A DNA stretch of 14,930 nt from Cryomorphaceae bacterium. Its GTDB lineage: Bacteria; Bacteroidota; Bacteroidia; Flavobacteriales; Schleiferiaceae. Made by a program: the position numbers and the translations under genes. The notes beneath the pieces were generated by a model. The model had not been told where the DNA came from and ran no database searches. It saw only the letters and a list, made by a program, of their open reading frames with translations. The DNA is taken from NCBI GenBank assembly GCA_022565745.1, contig JAIUMB010000046.1, forward strand, positions 1-14,930, written 5' to 3'. Shown piece by piece: positions 14,812-14,930 of this stretch (positions within the stretch are counted from its first letter, which is position 1; every line of letters starts with the position of its first letter).

Positions 14812-14888
14812 GTAATGCTACGCACGCATGGAGTACTGCGTACGCATGGGTTGCTGTCGCAAGCATGGGGTACTGCGTACGCATGGTT
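14812..14888. repeat. 18-19-bp tandem repeat, about four copies
   Basis: GCATGG recurs at 14826, 14844, 14863 and 14881, with spacings of 18, 19 and 18 bp. Copies two and four share the identical 17-mer GTACTGCGTACGCATGG (14833-14849 and 14870-14886). Copies one and three are diverged. The alternating pattern suggests a higher-order unit of 37 bp. Each good copy contains the perfect 10-bp palindrome TGCGTACGCA. No coding frame fits, and the role is unknown. Confidence 0.7.
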
Positions 14889-14900
14889 TACGAATGTATA

Positions 14901-14923
14901 TAAAGGCCAAATATTGGTCTTTA
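14901..14923. terminator. 10-bp hairpin near the right edge
   Basis: TAAAGGCCAA (14901-14910) pairs with TTGGTCTTTA (14914-14923) across the 3-nt loop ATA, with one G-T pair. The stem works on both strands. The flanking T-run is short, so terminator function is only possible. It could serve the TIGR03643 gene 190 bp upstream or a gene beyond the window. Confidence 0.4.
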
Positions 14924-14930
14924 CATGCAT

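Larger units (their letters stand above)
14711..14930. other. Non-coding right-hand region
   Basis: This 220-bp stretch has no convincing gene. A 74-codon open frame on the minus strand covers the tandem repeat and is low-complexity with no recognisable domain. The region holds the 7-bp G-rich repeat, the 18-19-bp tandem repeat and the final hairpin listed separately. No tRNA or other RNA gene was recognised. Confidence 0.6.

Noticed and set aside
14660..14884. 74-codon minus-strand open frame across the tandem repeat
   Set aside because: It is made largely of repeat-derived sequence and the antisense of the TIGR03643 tail, without any domain-like pattern.
14812..14888. CRISPR array
   Set aside because: Units are 18-19 bp and directly adjacent, with no unique spacers and no cas genes nearby.

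Overview
The window looks like a chromosomal piece of a Bacteroidota genome, probably near Flavobacteriia or Saprospiria. The signs are a TonB-dependent receptor with an N-terminal carboxypeptidase-regulatory-like domain followed by a DUF4249 lipoprotein, a TIGR03643/DUF2805 protein, weak Shine-Dalgarno signals, and repeated copies of the Bacteroidota -7 promoter element TAnnTTTG at sensible distances from starts. I see no rRNA, tRNA, CRISPR array, insertion sequence or phage gene.

Layout, left to right. (1) Positions 1-90, minus strand: the N-terminus of an unknown gene running off the left edge. (2) 281-3415, plus: a very large AsmA-like inner-membrane-anchored protein, ending before a two-part hairpin. 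(3) 3625-4301, minus: a type II toxin-antitoxin pair (DUF6364 antitoxin and PIN-domain toxin, genes overlapping by 16 bp) with its own promoter flanked by related repeats. (4) 4415-7719, minus: a two-gene outer-membrane operon (TonB-dependent receptor, then DUF4249 lipoprotein). (5) 7909-10044, plus: RNase R, divergent from the receptor, with two TATCTTTG boxes upstream. (6) 10107-10805, plus: a ComF-family phosphoribosyltransferase-like protein. (7) 10846-13272, plus: a three-part fusion of an alkaline-phosphatase-superfamily phosphodiesterase, a TPR-like helical region and a PAPS-dependent-type sulfotransferase. (8) 13439-14413, plus: two small exported proteins, probably one operon. (9) 14471-14710, plus: TIGR03643/DUF2805 protein. 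(10) 14711-14930: non-coding DNA with a GTCGGG-type 7-bp repeat, an 18-19-bp tandem repeat and a 10-bp hairpin.

The genes do not form one pathway. Most are housekeeping or cell-envelope genes, with a small toxin-antitoxin islet between AsmA and the receptor operon. The least ordinary items are the phosphodiesterase-TPR-sulfotransferase fusion, the toxin gene whose last codons form a long hairpin, and the repeat block at the right end. I found no clear evidence of a wholly new multi-gene system.
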